Assembly: GCF_004564235.1 (NCBI RefSeq)
Contig: NZ_SOMN01000001.1
Location: forward strand, 1 to 64,000
DNA: 64,000 nucleotides
Source of the DNA: Cohnella luojiensis
Lineage (GTDB): Bacteria > Bacillota > Bacilli > Paenibacillales > Paenibacillaceae
Direction of reading: 5' to 3'
Below the pieces are notes generated by a model. It did no database searches, was not told the DNA's origin, and saw only the letters and a program-made list of their open reading frames with translations. How positions within the stretch are numbered: the stretch's first letter is position 1; each line of letters starts with the position of its first letter. Shown in pieces: positions 1 through 8,799 of the stretch. The position numbers were made by a program, and so were the translations under genes.

Positions 1-172
1 TGCGTAGGTTTACTAATTGCGTGAGTGGAGAGGATTTATGAGTGAAGAAGGGGCTATCCCAAAAGGGTAGAACCGATTAAGTAAATCCCGAAATATGAAC
101 AAGAAAACCTCCAAATCCACTATCAAACTGGGGATGAAGGTTTTACTTTGGCTTGATTATTCATCGAAAGTG

Positions 173-217
173 GGGGCTCAAAAAACCTAAAATTGACTTT
201 TGAGACAGCCCCTTTTT
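173..217 (+). terminator. Rho-independent terminator, GGGGCT...AGCCCC type
   Basis: A stem formed by GGGGCT and AGCCCC, extended by pairing of AAAA with TTTT inside, is followed by a run of six T. Any gene it ends lies left of the window. Its right arm (TTTTGAGACAGCCCC) resembles the terminator at 9736-9776, so both may belong to one repeated terminator family. Confidence 0.6.
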
Positions 218-583
218 TGTGTGGCGTGCCCAGAGGCACGCATCTTCTAGCCGGTGGAAGCCAGTCGCGGGAGGGGCCGGCTTGCCAAAAGTAAGCCTAG
301 AGGTCGGGTGGCTTTCGCTTGCCCATAATCTGCTTCAGAAAGTCGCAATTGACCGAAATAGAGAAAATGGTGGTACAGGGATAACGCTCCTGCACCACCA
401 TTTCTCGGTTTACTATGATTTTTCACTCCGAGTGAGCAATCTAATCAGTAAATTTTTGAGGGCTATTTCGGCGAAAGACACAACTGCATACAAATGAAAA
501 TAATTGGAAATGGTAACCATTATCCAATGAGTATAATACGGTCAAGGTTTATACAAATTTTTAGAGTCTTGGGGGGATAAAGA
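218..583. other. Gene-poor leader upstream of cydA, with a long hairpin
   Basis: No convincing gene is seen here; the 92-codon frame from 219 has no good ribosome site and no recognisable product. Positions 361-406 hold a strong inverted repeat whose arms pair as GAGAAA, ATGGTGGT and CAGG with CCTG, ACCACCAT and TTTCTC around a 9-nt loop. It has no T-run, so it may be a processing or structural element rather than a terminator. A TATAAT at 532-537 is a plausible -10 box for cydA, but no good -35 box stands 17 bp before it. The stretch 218-350 is G-rich and unexplained. Confidence 0.4.
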
Positions 584-1912
584 TTGGGAACGGTAGATTG
601 GAGCCGGGGCTTAACAGAAATGACGCTGGCCTTTCATATTTTGTTCGCGACAATCGGAGTAGGCGTGCCGGTTTTCATATCCGTGGCCGAATGGATGGGG
701 ATTAAGAAGAAGGATGTGCACTATTCGTTAATGGCCCGAAGATGGGCGCGGGGGTTTGTAATTACCGTGGCCGTTGGCGTCGTCACGGGGACATGCATTG
801 GTCTTCAGCTCAGTTTGTTGTGGCCAGAATTCATGAGGGTGGCAGGTAATGTGGTTAGCTTGCCTTTGTTTTTGGAGACTTTCGCGTTTTTCTTTGAGGC
901 AATATTTCTCGGCATCTATCTTTATACCTGGAACAGGTTCTCTAATCCATATATCCACTGGCTGTTAACCATTCCAATCATCATCGGTTCATCTGGCTCC
1001 GCGCTGTTTATTACGACCGTCAATGCTTTTATGAATACGCCGCAAGGATTCACCATTGAAAGCGGGAAACTGACGAACATCGACCCGCTCGCAGCTATGT
1101 TCAATCCGGCTACTCCTTCGAAAGTAGCGCATGTATTGTCTACCGCTTACTTGACTGCCGCATTTCTACTGGCAATGATCGCCGCATTCGCCATGATTAG
1201 AGGTCGTAAGGACGATTATTACCGAAAATCGATACGTTTGAATATGACAGCAGGTCTAATTCTGGCTTTAGTCACGATTGGAGTTGGTGATATGGCCGCT
1301 CGGTTTCTAGCCGAGGAACAGCCGGAGAAGCTGGCTGCTGCTGAGTGGCATTTCGAGACCGGCAGCAGGGCTCCATTGGTCGTCGGCGGTCGATTGAATC
1401 CGGAAACGCAGGAGATTGCCGGGGCTATCGAAATCCCTTGGGCGCTCAGTCTGCTCGCAACCCACCATCCTGACGGCATGGTCGTCGGTCTAAACGATTT
1501 TCCAAAAGACGAATGGCCTCCGCTATATGTTCATTATTTGTTTGATTCCATGGTTGGGATTGGCTTTTATTTGCTCGCCGTGCCCATTCTGTTTCTGGCG
1601 ATGTTATGGCTGAAACGTTGGAATGCATACAATCGCTGGATGCTGGGAGGCATTCTGGCGGGAGGACCGCTATCCTTTCTCGCCATTGAACTCGGATGGT
1701 TTTATGCGGAGGTTGGCAGACAGCCTTGGATTATACGAGGATATTTGCGTGTGTCCGATGCAGCCACCACGAACACTCACGTAAGCATCGCTTTCTGGTT
1801 GTTTGCCGGTTTGTATGCCGTGCTTGGTATCGTATGCCTATTCGTGCTAGTTCGTCTGTTTCACAATAAACCAGCCGAGTTGGAACTGGAAACACATCGC
1901 ATCATTTTGTGA
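584..1912 (+). CDS. cydA: Cytochrome bd-type quinol oxidase subunit I
   Basis: This is the membrane subunit that oxidises quinol and carries the hemes of a bd-type terminal oxidase. Seen in the sequence: about nine hydrophobic segments; His18 in the first helix (heme b595 ligand position); Glu98 and Glu105 in the conserved LETFAFFFEAIFLG stretch; His183 and Met323 in heme b558 ligand contexts; and the family signature GRQPW at 378-382. At 442 residues with a short quinol loop it resembles the cyanide-insensitive/YthA branch rather than the long-loop E. coli form. The start is TTG at 584 behind GGGGGGAT. It is followed four bases later by the ribosome site of cydB, so the two are co-transcribed. 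Confidence 0.93.
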   Translation: MGTVDWSRGLTEMTLAFHILFATIGVGVPVFISVAEWMGIKKKDVHYSLMARRWARGFVITVAVGVVTGTCIGLQLSLLWPEFMRVAGNVVSLPLFLETFAFFFEAIFLGIYLYTWNRFSNPYIHWLLTIPIIIGSSGSALFITTVNAFMNTPQGFTIESGKLTNIDPLAAMFNPATPSKVAHVLSTAYLTAAFLLAMIAAFAMIRGRKDDYYRKSIRLNMTAGLILALVTIGVGDMAARFLAEEQPEKLAAAEWHFETGSRAPLVVGGRLNPETQEIAGAIEIPWALSLLATHHPDGMVVGLNDFPKDEWPPLYVHYLFDSMVGIGFYLLAVPILFLAMLWLKRWNAYNRWMLGGILAGGPLSFLAIELGWFYAEVGRQPWIIRGYLRVSDAATTNTHVSIAFWLFAGLYAVLGIVCLFVLVRLFHNKPAELELETHRIIL

Positions 1913-1925
1913 GGAGGTGACAGGC

Positions 1926-2939
1926 ATGTCGATTGAACAACTCGGAATCACTGTTCTTTGGAGCTTTTTGTATGGCTATCTTATTGTTGCCTCCATTGAT
2001 TTTGGAGCGGGGTTCTATGCTTATTACGGACGGATAAGCGGAACGGAAACGATCATTGGGCCGGTGATTTCCAGGTACTTATCCCCGGTCTGGGAAGTAA
2101 CCAACGTATTTCTCGTGTTTTTTTTCGTCGGGATCGTCGGCTTCTTTCCGGAGACGGCTCATTATTATGGCACAGCTCTGCTGATTCCCGGCAGCATTGC
2201 GCTTCTATTGCTTGCCATCAGGGGGTCGTTCTATGCATTCGCGAATTATGGTGTTAAGAAAAATTCCTTCTACCTGCTTGCCTACGGAACGACGGGCTTG
2301 TTAATACCGGCTGCTTTGTCAACGGTATTCACCATTTCTGAAGGAGGTTTTTTGGCAGTTCGGGGGAATGAAGTCCTATTGCTGATGGAGGAGTTGTTTT
2401 ATAGCTCGTATTCCTGGGCGGTTGTACTGCTTGCCCTGTCCAGCGTGTTGTTCATCAGTTCGACCTTTTTGACCTATTATGCGGCTCGTGCGCAAGACGC
2501 GAGAGCTCTCGAACAGATGCGTCGATTTGCCTTGTGGGGCGGTATTCCAACGATCATTTCAAGCCTGTTTGTCTTTGTTGCTCTGCGGAATCATAACCTG
2601 GAGCATTTTCAGCGTGCACTGGACATATGGTGGATGTTTGGCCTCTCTCTGGTCAGCTTTGTATTTGCGGTCTGGCTCATTTGGAAACGAAAATCCTATG
2701 GAATCGCATTTGTGATAGTGATGTTGCAGTTCGCGTTCGCATTTTACGGATACGGCCTTTCTCATTTGCCCTACTTGCTGTACCCTTACTTGACGCTGTA
2801 TGGCGGCGTGACAAATCCGGCAATGGGACGAGCTCTGGTCATTGCCTTTGTCGCGGGTTTCGTGCTTCTGGTTCCATCCCTTGTTCTTCTGCTTAGGCTG
2901 TTTCTATTCAACGCTCGATATGTGAAGGGAGACCTTTGA
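1926..2939 (+). CDS. cydB: Cytochrome bd-type quinol oxidase subunit II
   Basis: This is the partner membrane subunit of the bd oxidase, needed to assemble the heme-bearing complex with CydA. The 337-residue product is almost wholly hydrophobic with about eight to nine membrane segments. Its opening, with a short loop then SIDFGAGFYAYY, matches the start of CydB proteins. ATG at 1926 is preferred because GGAGGTGA ends six bases before it; a GTG at 1917 lies inside that ribosome site. Its TGA overlaps the ATG of the next small reading frame (ATGA), indicating translational coupling to whatever 2939 encodes. No cydCD assembly genes are in the window. Confidence 0.88.
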   Translation: MSIEQLGITVLWSFLYGYLIVASIDFGAGFYAYYGRISGTETIIGPVISRYLSPVWEVTNVFLVFFFVGIVGFFPETAHYYGTALLIPGSIALLLLAIRGSFYAFANYGVKKNSFYLLAYGTTGLLIPAALSTVFTISEGGFLAVRGNEVLLLMEELFYSSYSWAVVLLALSSVLFISSTFLTYYAARAQDARALEQMRRFALWGGIPTIISSLFVFVALRNHNLEHFQRALDIWWMFGLSLVSFVFAVWLIWKRKSYGIAFVIVMLQFAFAFYGYGLSHLPYLLYPYLTLYGGVTNPAMGRALVIAFVAGFVLLVPSLVLLLRLFLFNARYVKGDL

Positions 2940-3719
2940 TGAATATATTTGATCACCAGGATAAATTGCTGATGCGCCTCTGTTTCGTTATCGCTTTTTT
3001 GCTTTTGTTATCCCTAATAAGATATTTCATTTAGGAGTTGTACGCACAGCCACCCAGAGCAATGGAGTGGTTGGTACAGGAAGGCAGTTGAAGCCGTGAG
3101 TTTGTTGATGAACGGCTTAAAATACACGTTGGCTTTATCCGGGCTTCTGACGTTATTACGTTTTTTCTTCGCATTGCCTTTGGGGCTGTGGTCGGGGATA
3201 ACGGGCAGAGGGCGCGGCTTTTTGCGTGCGATGCAATGGGTCATTTCGGCTGTTCCAGCGTTCTTATTGCTCTTCCCAACGCTTGGAGGCATGTTCTTCG
3301 GACTCGGCTTGAATGAAAAAAGTGCAGAACCGCAAGATATGATGTTATTTATGATCGTCTTTTTGTTGCTGGTGACCATCCATGGCGTCTTCCCGCTCGC
3401 TTACCAGATTTCCGAGAGAGCTCAATTTTATAACCAAAAACCTTACGTCGAAGCTTCACGTTTGATGGGTAGCTCCTTCTTTCATAGAATTGTGACACAC
3501 ATCCTCTCGAGTATGCGGTTAGAGTTAGTTTTTACACTCATCAGTGAATTCATCTTGATTCTCTTTCTCATGGGACAGCTTGCCATATTTAACATCATCC
3601 TGGGGCGTACGAAAACGCGTGCTTAATGTAGGTCTTTGTTTTCTCGGCCTAATCTTCTCGCTACAATTTTTCTTGCATCAGTTTAAGAAACGGTACGGAG
3701 GATTGGAAGGGGCGGAATA
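2939..3719 (+). pseudogene. Decayed ABC transporter permease (peptide type), three-frame remnant
   Basis: Three hydrophobic stretches in different frames line up like one inner-membrane permease of the peptide/nickel class. Frame 1 (2939-3034) gives 31 residues with one membrane segment and then TAG. Frame 2 is open from 3021 to 3626; it carries about four membrane segments and the permease-like EASRLMGSSFFHRIVTHIL stretch, which is the coupling-helix region. Frame 3 (3628-3719) gives a last membrane segment ending RYGGLEGAE and a stop. The join near 3626 seems also to lack some 50 residues between the last two helices. Reading it as a pseudogene explains the odd fragments. The first 31-codon frame could instead be a real small oxidase subunit, because it is coupled to cydB by ATGA. 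Confidence 0.65.
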
Positions 3720-3890
3720 AGCACCTTCACAAAATCACCATCGATGTTATGTTTCGCTCAAAAAAAGCGACATAAAGTATTATTAATTGTACAATTTGGC
3801 TGTAATATTTTACATATACCTTCCATTAATCATTTTATATATGAGAAAACGAAAGAATAATAGAAAAGTTTACATAACACGTAATAATTA

Positions 3891-3919
3891 TTGACATAAA
3901 ATTATCGACTTTGTATAAT
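3891..3919 (+). promoter_or_regulatory. SigA-type promoter of the peptide ABC operon
   Basis: A perfect TTGACA at 3891-3896 and a perfect TATAAT at 3914-3919 are separated by exactly 17 bp, in an AT-rich stretch 77 bp before the TTG start of the binding protein. This is the best match to the housekeeping promoter consensus in the window. Confidence 0.9.
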
Positions 3920-3995
3920 TTCGTAAATAGGGTTAAAGTTCCTTTTTGATACGGGCTTTTTAACTTTGTAATTATATTATTTGGAGGGAACCGTT

Positions 3996-5651
3996 TTGAG
4001 AAAAGTAAAAATAGCTCTATCAATCTTCTTGGTCATTATTTTGCTTGTCGGCTGTACGAGTTCAAAGCCAGATGCAACAATACCTGCTGAGACCGATTCA
4101 CCGTCAGCCAGCGCGGCTGAAGCGAAGATCATCAATCTTGGCAAGGAGGTCGAGCTTGCCTCCATGGACTCCGCCATTGCAACCGATGGTTTGTCGTTTG
4201 AGGTCATTGCCGCGACCATCGAAGGGCTGTACACGATAGACGCCGCTGGCGTACCTCAATTAGCCATGGCAGAGAAGGCTGAGCTGAGCGACGATGGCTT
4301 AAATTACACCTTCACCATTCGCGATGCCAAATGGTCAAACGGAACCCCTATAAGCGCCAAGGATTTTGAATTTGCCTGGAAACGTCTGGTCAATCCCGAA
4401 ACCGCAAGCGAGTACAGTTTCATTATGGGCGTAGCCGGGGTTAAAAACGCCGATGCGATCGTGGCCGGTGAAAAAGGCATCGATGAACTGGGCGTGAAGG
4501 CTGCTGATGATAAGACGCTGGTTGTCGAGCTCGACCGTCCGGTCGCTTTCTTCAACTCGCTGCTGGCCTTCCCTTCATTTTATCCGATTAACGAAGCTTT
4601 CTATAAAGAAAAAGGTGCCCAATACGCTCTGACAGCCGACGCGCTGCTAGCCAACGGTCCTTTTAAAATGAAAACTTGGGAAGTTGGCGGCACGACTTTC
4701 TATCTTGAGAAAAACCCGGATTATTTTGACGCTGCCAACATTAAAGTGGATGGCCTGAACTACAAGGTTATCAAAGATACCCAGCAATCGATTCTGGCCT
4801 ATGAGAATGGCGATGTCGACTATGTCACCCTCACCGGTGAACAGATTGTCAACTATCAGCAAAGCCCGGAGTATCACAATATTGTAGCAGGCTACCTTTG
4901 GTATCTGTCTCCCAATCAGAAGGTTCCTGGTTTAGAGAATCTGAACCTGCGCAAGGCGTTATCGCTGGCCTATGACAAAGAAGCCATTGTTAACGACATT
5001 CTGAAGGATGGCTCCATCGCAGCCAGTTTCGCCGTTCCTACGCTGCTTGCGACTGGTCCAGACGGAAAGGATTATCGAGAAACCGCCAGAACCTTTCCTT
5101 CAACAGATAAGGCCGAGGCACTGAAATATTGGGAATTGGCAAAGAAGGATCTTGGCGTTAGCTCGATCAAGCTCGAGCTGCTGTTCGAGGATACGGAATC
5201 CGCAACCTTGGTTGCGCAGTTTATTCAATCGGAAATTGAAACCGCCCTGCCGGGCGTGACCTTTGAGCTCAAGTCTCAGCCTAAGAAGAACCGGGTCGAG
5301 CTGATGCAGAACGGAGAATACCAAGTTGGACTTACAAGGTGGGGTCCCGACTATGCCGACCCAATGACCTATCTGGACATGTGGACAATCGGCAATCCGA
5401 ACAACTATGGCACGTGGGAAAACAAAGAGTATGACGATTTGGTCAACAGTGCCAGCAAGGGCGAACTGGCAAGCAAGCCGAATGAAAGATGGGAGGCCTT
5501 GAAAAAAGCTGAATCCATTGTCATGGATCAAGCGGTTATTTTCCCGGTCTATCAAAAGGGGAATGCTGTATTGATCAAGCCTGAGGTAACCGGTATTGAA
5601 TTCCATTCCGTAGGCGTTAACATCTTCTACAAGAATGCCGACAAGAAATAA
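3996..5651 (+). CDS. Oligopeptide ABC transporter substrate-binding lipoprotein
   Basis: This is an extracytoplasmic receptor that captures peptides for the permease pair encoded downstream (family SBP_bac_5, OppA/DppE-like). A lipoprotein signal peptide ends in LLVGC near residue 21. It is followed by a Ser/Ala/Glu-rich linker and a mature domain with family features: an early EGLY stretch, the WSNGTPISAKDFEFAW block near residue 120, and a C-terminal R-W-G-P-DYADP region. The 551-residue length is normal. TTG at 3996 is chosen because TTGGAGGG at 3981-3988 is its ribosome site; the TTG inside that site cannot be the start. It is the first gene after the strong promoter at 3891, and a hairpin separates it from the permeases. 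Confidence 0.93.
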   Translation: MRKVKIALSIFLVIILLVGCTSSKPDATIPAETDSPSASAAEAKIINLGKEVELASMDSAIATDGLSFEVIAATIEGLYTIDAAGVPQLAMAEKAELSDDGLNYTFTIRDAKWSNGTPISAKDFEFAWKRLVNPETASEYSFIMGVAGVKNADAIVAGEKGIDELGVKAADDKTLVVELDRPVAFFNSLLAFPSFYPINEAFYKEKGAQYALTADALLANGPFKMKTWEVGGTTFYLEKNPDYFDAANIKVDGLNYKVIKDTQQSILAYENGDVDYVTLTGEQIVNYQQSPEYHNIVAGYLWYLSPNQKVPGLENLNLRKALSLAYDKEAIVNDILKDGSIAASFAVPTLLATGPDGKDYRETARTFPSTDKAEALKYWELAKKDLGVSSIKLELLFEDTESATLVAQFIQSEIETALPGVTFELKSQPKKNRVELMQNGEYQVGLTRWGPDYADPMTYLDMWTIGNPNNYGTWENKEYDDLVNSASKGELASKPNERWEALKKAESIVMDQAVIFPVYQKGNAVLIKPEVTGIEFHSVGVNIFYKNADKK

Positions 5652-5680
5652 CTTGCAGCTTTGAGCTGTCATTAGAGCAG

Positions 5681-5726
5681 CCGGATTATAGTTGCGGACT
5701 TTCTGCGACTGTAATCCGGTATTTTT
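5681..5726 (+). terminator. Intercistronic hairpin with T-run after the binding-protein gene
   Basis: CCGGATTA pairs with TAATCCGG, and the stem continues inward (AGTTGCG with TGCGACT, including G-U pairs). Five T follow at 5722-5726. It lies between the binding-protein gene and the first permease of one operon. It therefore probably acts as a partial terminator or mRNA stabiliser that keeps binding-protein expression above that of the permeases. Confidence 0.75.
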
Positions 5727-5740
5727 AGGAGATGAATGTA

Positions 5741-6682
5741 TTGAGAAGGTATGTGCTCAATAGGTTGGGACTTGCAGTTGTTACCATCCTGGTTATTTTG
5801 CTGGTCCTGTTTCTTATACTAGAGTTTATGCCTGGGTCTCCTTTTAACGATGAAAAGATAACCAAGGCGCAGAGAGCCGTACTGGATGCCAAATATGGAT
5901 TGAACCAACCTGCTCTTTATCGCTTTATCCATTATATCAAGGCCATGCTGAGCGGTGATTTCGGGGTTTCTTATGTAATCCAGAAGAACATGCCGATATC
6001 CACCATGCTGGAGGCTCGTCTTCCGGTCTCCATTCAGATCGGCGTCCAGGCAGTATTGCTGGGTACGCTTATCGGACTCATTCTGGGCATTGTGGCTGCC
6101 TTAAAACACAACAGCTTCGTCGATAACCTAACGACCTTTATTTCCGTTATCGGTGTCAGCTTTCCATCCTACGTGTTTGCTTTGGCTTTGTCTTATTTTC
6201 TCGGCTCAAAGCTAAAGTGGTTTCCAATCCTGTATACCTCATCAGAGCCGTTTGTTTCCTCTATATTACCGACCATAGCGCTCTCCGTGTTTACCGTGGC
6301 CACGGTTGCCCGTTTTGCCAGGTCCGAAATGATTGACGTGTTGAGCTCGGATTATATGCTGTTGTCGGAAAGCAAAGGGGTAAAATGGCAAAGATTGATT
6401 TTCATTCATGCGCTGCGCAATGCGTTAATTCCAATCATCACGGTACTCGCGCCTCTGGTCGTCGCTTTGATGACAGGAAGTCTCGTCATCGAGCAAATCT
6501 TCTCTATACCGGGAATCGGCAGCCTTCTCGTAACCGCCATACAGGTGAACGATTACAACGTCATTATTGCCGTGACCTTTGTCTACAGCATTTTGTTTAT
6601 TGCCATCATGCTGCTAGTCGATATCCTATATGGGGTTATTGATCCGAGAATCCGTTTGGCAAAGGGGGAGAAGTATGAGTAA
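5741..6682 (+). CDS. Peptide ABC transporter permease (OppB/DppB family)
   Basis: This is the first integral-membrane half of the peptide importer. An N-terminal helix begins RRYVLNRLGL, as in OppB/DppB proteins. A long extracytoplasmic loop follows, then five more helices. The ATPase-contacting EAA-type loop reads ...SKGVKWQRLIFIHALRNA near residue 215. The C-terminus (DILYGVIDPRIRLAKG) is classic for the family. A TTG at 5741 is favoured over ATG 5732 because AGGAG at 5727-5731 directly abuts that ATG but stands nine bases from the TTG. It overlaps the next permease by eight bases. Confidence 0.9.
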   Translation: MRRYVLNRLGLAVVTILVILLVLFLILEFMPGSPFNDEKITKAQRAVLDAKYGLNQPALYRFIHYIKAMLSGDFGVSYVIQKNMPISTMLEARLPVSIQIGVQAVLLGTLIGLILGIVAALKHNSFVDNLTTFISVIGVSFPSYVFALALSYFLGSKLKWFPILYTSSEPFVSSILPTIALSVFTVATVARFARSEMIDVLSSDYMLLSESKGVKWQRLIFIHALRNALIPIITVLAPLVVALMTGSLVIEQIFSIPGIGSLLVTAIQVNDYNVIIAVTFVYSILFIAIMLLVDILYGVIDPRIRLAKGEKYE

Positions 6683-7688
6683 CCAGGCTCCGACGTTCGA
6701 TCCGGGCGACTTTGAATTTGCAGACAATAGCGAGCGGGTTCAAATCGATCGTAATTATACCAGCCAATCCTATTGGAAGGACGCTTTTATTCGATTTAAA
6801 TCCAACAAAGGGGCTATCGTCGGTCTCGTCATCATCCTGATCATTTCCTTTTTTGCCGCGTTCGGTCCGATGATGAGCGAGCACACGTATAAATCGATTA
6901 ATATCAAGCACAAAAGCCTGGCTCCTCGGATTGAAGGCTTTGAAAACTCGTTCATATTCAATGGCGTTGCCAATGGAATCAACTCCTATGAGCAAAAGGG
7001 ACTGGACGATGTCTACTATATTTTCGGTACCGATACACTTGGCCGGGATTTGTGGACCCGTACCTGGGAGGGTACGCGCATCTCGCTATATATCGCCGTC
7101 ATCGCAGTCATCATTGATATGCTGATCGGAATGATATATGGCCTTGTTTCCGGCTATTTCGGCGGCTCGATAGACAACGCAATGCAGCGATTTATCGAAA
7201 TTCTGAGCAGTATTCCCAATCTGGTCATTGTGACCCTGCTGATTGTGATCCTCAAGCCGGGGCTTGTGACGATTACGCTCGCCTTGATGATTACCGGCTG
7301 GATCGGCATGAGCAAGGTAGCCCGGGCGCAGATGCTTAAATTGAAGGGACAAGAGTTTGTCCTGGCCTCCAGAACCTTGGGAGCCGGAAACTTCACGATT
7401 ATCTTCAAGGACATTCTGCCTAATATTTTCGGTCAGATTATCATCATGTCGATGTTCTCGATTCCGACCGCCATTTTTACGGAGGCATTCCTTGCATTTA
7501 TCGGTCTTGGCATCCCTCAGCCCATGGCTTCCCTCGGGTCCTTAATCAGTGAAAGCTTCAAGTCCATGACAATATACCCCTATATGATCGTAGCGCCGGT
7601 TGTTGTGCTCGCCCTGTTGATGCTTAGCTTCAACCTTTTGGCTGACGGACTCAGAGATGCGCTGGACCCGAAAATGAAGGAAATGTAG
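6675..7688 (+). CDS. Peptide ABC transporter permease (OppC/DppC family)
   Basis: This is the second membrane half of the importer. A cytoplasmic N-terminus of about 55 residues precedes the first helix; the family motif FGTDTLGRDLWTR lies near residue 115; five more helices follow. The ATPase contact loop (ASRTLGAGNFTIIFKDILPN) and the end (LADGLRDALDPKMKEM) are typical of OppC. ATG 6675 follows GGGGGAGAAGT and overlaps the end of the upstream permease; an earlier in-frame start at 6630 lies deep inside that gene and is rejected. The length of 337 residues is normal for proteins of this class with long N-termini. Confidence 0.92.
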   Translation: MSNQAPTFDPGDFEFADNSERVQIDRNYTSQSYWKDAFIRFKSNKGAIVGLVIILIISFFAAFGPMMSEHTYKSINIKHKSLAPRIEGFENSFIFNGVANGINSYEQKGLDDVYYIFGTDTLGRDLWTRTWEGTRISLYIAVIAVIIDMLIGMIYGLVSGYFGGSIDNAMQRFIEILSSIPNLVIVTLLIVILKPGLVTITLALMITGWIGMSKVARAQMLKLKGQEFVLASRTLGAGNFTIIFKDILPNIFGQIIIMSMFSIPTAIFTEAFLAFIGLGIPQPMASLGSLISESFKSMTIYPYMIVAPVVVLALLMLSFNLLADGLRDALDPKMKEM

Positions 7689-7701
7689 GAGGGCGAACAA
7701 G

Positions 7702-8799
7702 ATGAGCGAAACCGTGCTTTCCATTCGAAATTTATCCATATCCTTTCAGACTTCAAACGGCATGGTGAATGCCATTCGAGGCTTGGATCTGGATTTGCAT
7801 AAGGGTAAAACCGTGGCAATTGTCGGGGAATCCGGCAGTGGTAAATCGGTTACCGTAAAAGCCATTATGAGAATCTTAAGCGGAAATCAAAAAATCAATT
7901 CAGGCTCTATTACCTTTAACTTTGACAGCGGTGACGAGAAAATAAGTCAGGATTTGCTGAAGCTCTCCAAGAAGGAAATGCGCTCCCGGATCAACGGTAG
8001 ACGAATTGCCATGGTCTTTCAAGATCCTATGACATCGCTCAACCCCACGATGACCATAGGCAAACAAATCATGGAGGGTATGATCATCCACCTGAATAAA
8101 ACCCGTGCCGAAGCTCATGAGCGAGCCCTAGAGCTGCTGAGGCTGGTCGGCATCTCCGATCCGGAGAACCGAATGAAGAGCTATCCTCATCAGCTATCCG
8201 GCGGGATGCGGCAGCGGGTCGTCATTGCCATTATGCTGGCCTGCGATCCGGAGGTGCTGATATGCGACGAGCCGACTACTGCTCTGGATGTAACCATTCA
8301 GGCTAAGATCCTGGAGCTAATTAAGGAGATTCAGGCGAGAACCCATATTTCCGTCATCTACATCACGCATGATTTGGGTGTGGTTGCCAAGGTAGCCGAC
8401 TATGTTGCCGTGATGTATGCCGGCAAAATTGTGGAACGGGGCACGGTCAACGAGATTTTTTACGATCCCAAGCATCCGTACACCTGGGGCCTGCTTTCCT
8501 CCATGCCGGATATCGGCTCAGAGAACGAGAAACTGTATACCATTCCCGGCAGTCCGCCCAATCTGCTCCATAAGATTGAGGGAGACGCTTTTGCTCCGAG
8601 GAATGTCCATGCCCTGAAGATTGACTTCAAACAGGAGCCGCCTATGTTTAAAATCACGGATACCCATTATGCGGCGACCTGGCTGCTGCATGAAAACGCG
8701 TCAAAGGTGGAAATGTCCGAAACGCTGCGGCGGAGGATTGACAAGGTCGTAAAGGAGGCGGGGAGAGATGGAGAGAACACCGATCTTGCAAGTTACTGA
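7702..8799 (+). CDS. Peptide ABC transporter ATPase (OppD/DppD family)
   Basis: This is the first ATP-hydrolysing subunit of the peptide importer, acting on the cytoplasmic face of the permeases. Walker A GESGSGKS lies near residue 40, the signature LSGGMRQRV near 165, Walker B LICDEPTTALD near 185 and the switch His in YITHDLG near 215. A C-terminal oligopeptide-transport extension follows, with HPYTWGLLSS and the GSPPNL segment. That extension lacks the cysteine cluster often seen in OppD/DppD proteins, so an iron-sulfur site is not expected. The start ATG 7702 has GGAGGGCG upstream. Its 3' end overlaps the next ATPase by 32 bases in another frame. Confidence 0.93.
   Translation: MSETVLSIRNLSISFQTSNGMVNAIRGLDLDLHKGKTVAIVGESGSGKSVTVKAIMRILSGNQKINSGSITFNFDSGDEKISQDLLKLSKKEMRSRINGRRIAMVFQDPMTSLNPTMTIGKQIMEGMIIHLNKTRAEAHERALELLRLVGISDPENRMKSYPHQLSGGMRQRVVIAIMLACDPEVLICDEPTTALDVTIQAKILELIKEIQARTHISVIYITHDLGVVAKVADYVAVMYAGKIVERGTVNEIFYDPKHPYTWGLLSSMPDIGSENEKLYTIPGSPPNLLHKIEGDAFAPRNVHALKIDFKQEPPMFKITDTHYAATWLLHENASKVEMSETLRRRIDKVVKEAGRDGENTDLASY

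Noticed and set aside
218-350. Possible group II intron or insertion-sequence remnant
   Set aside because: The G-rich stretch looks structured, but I could not match it to any intron domain or transposase end with confidence.
219-497. 92-codon plus-strand frame before cydA
   Set aside because: It has no ribosome site or recognisable domain, and it runs through a long hairpin at 361-406.
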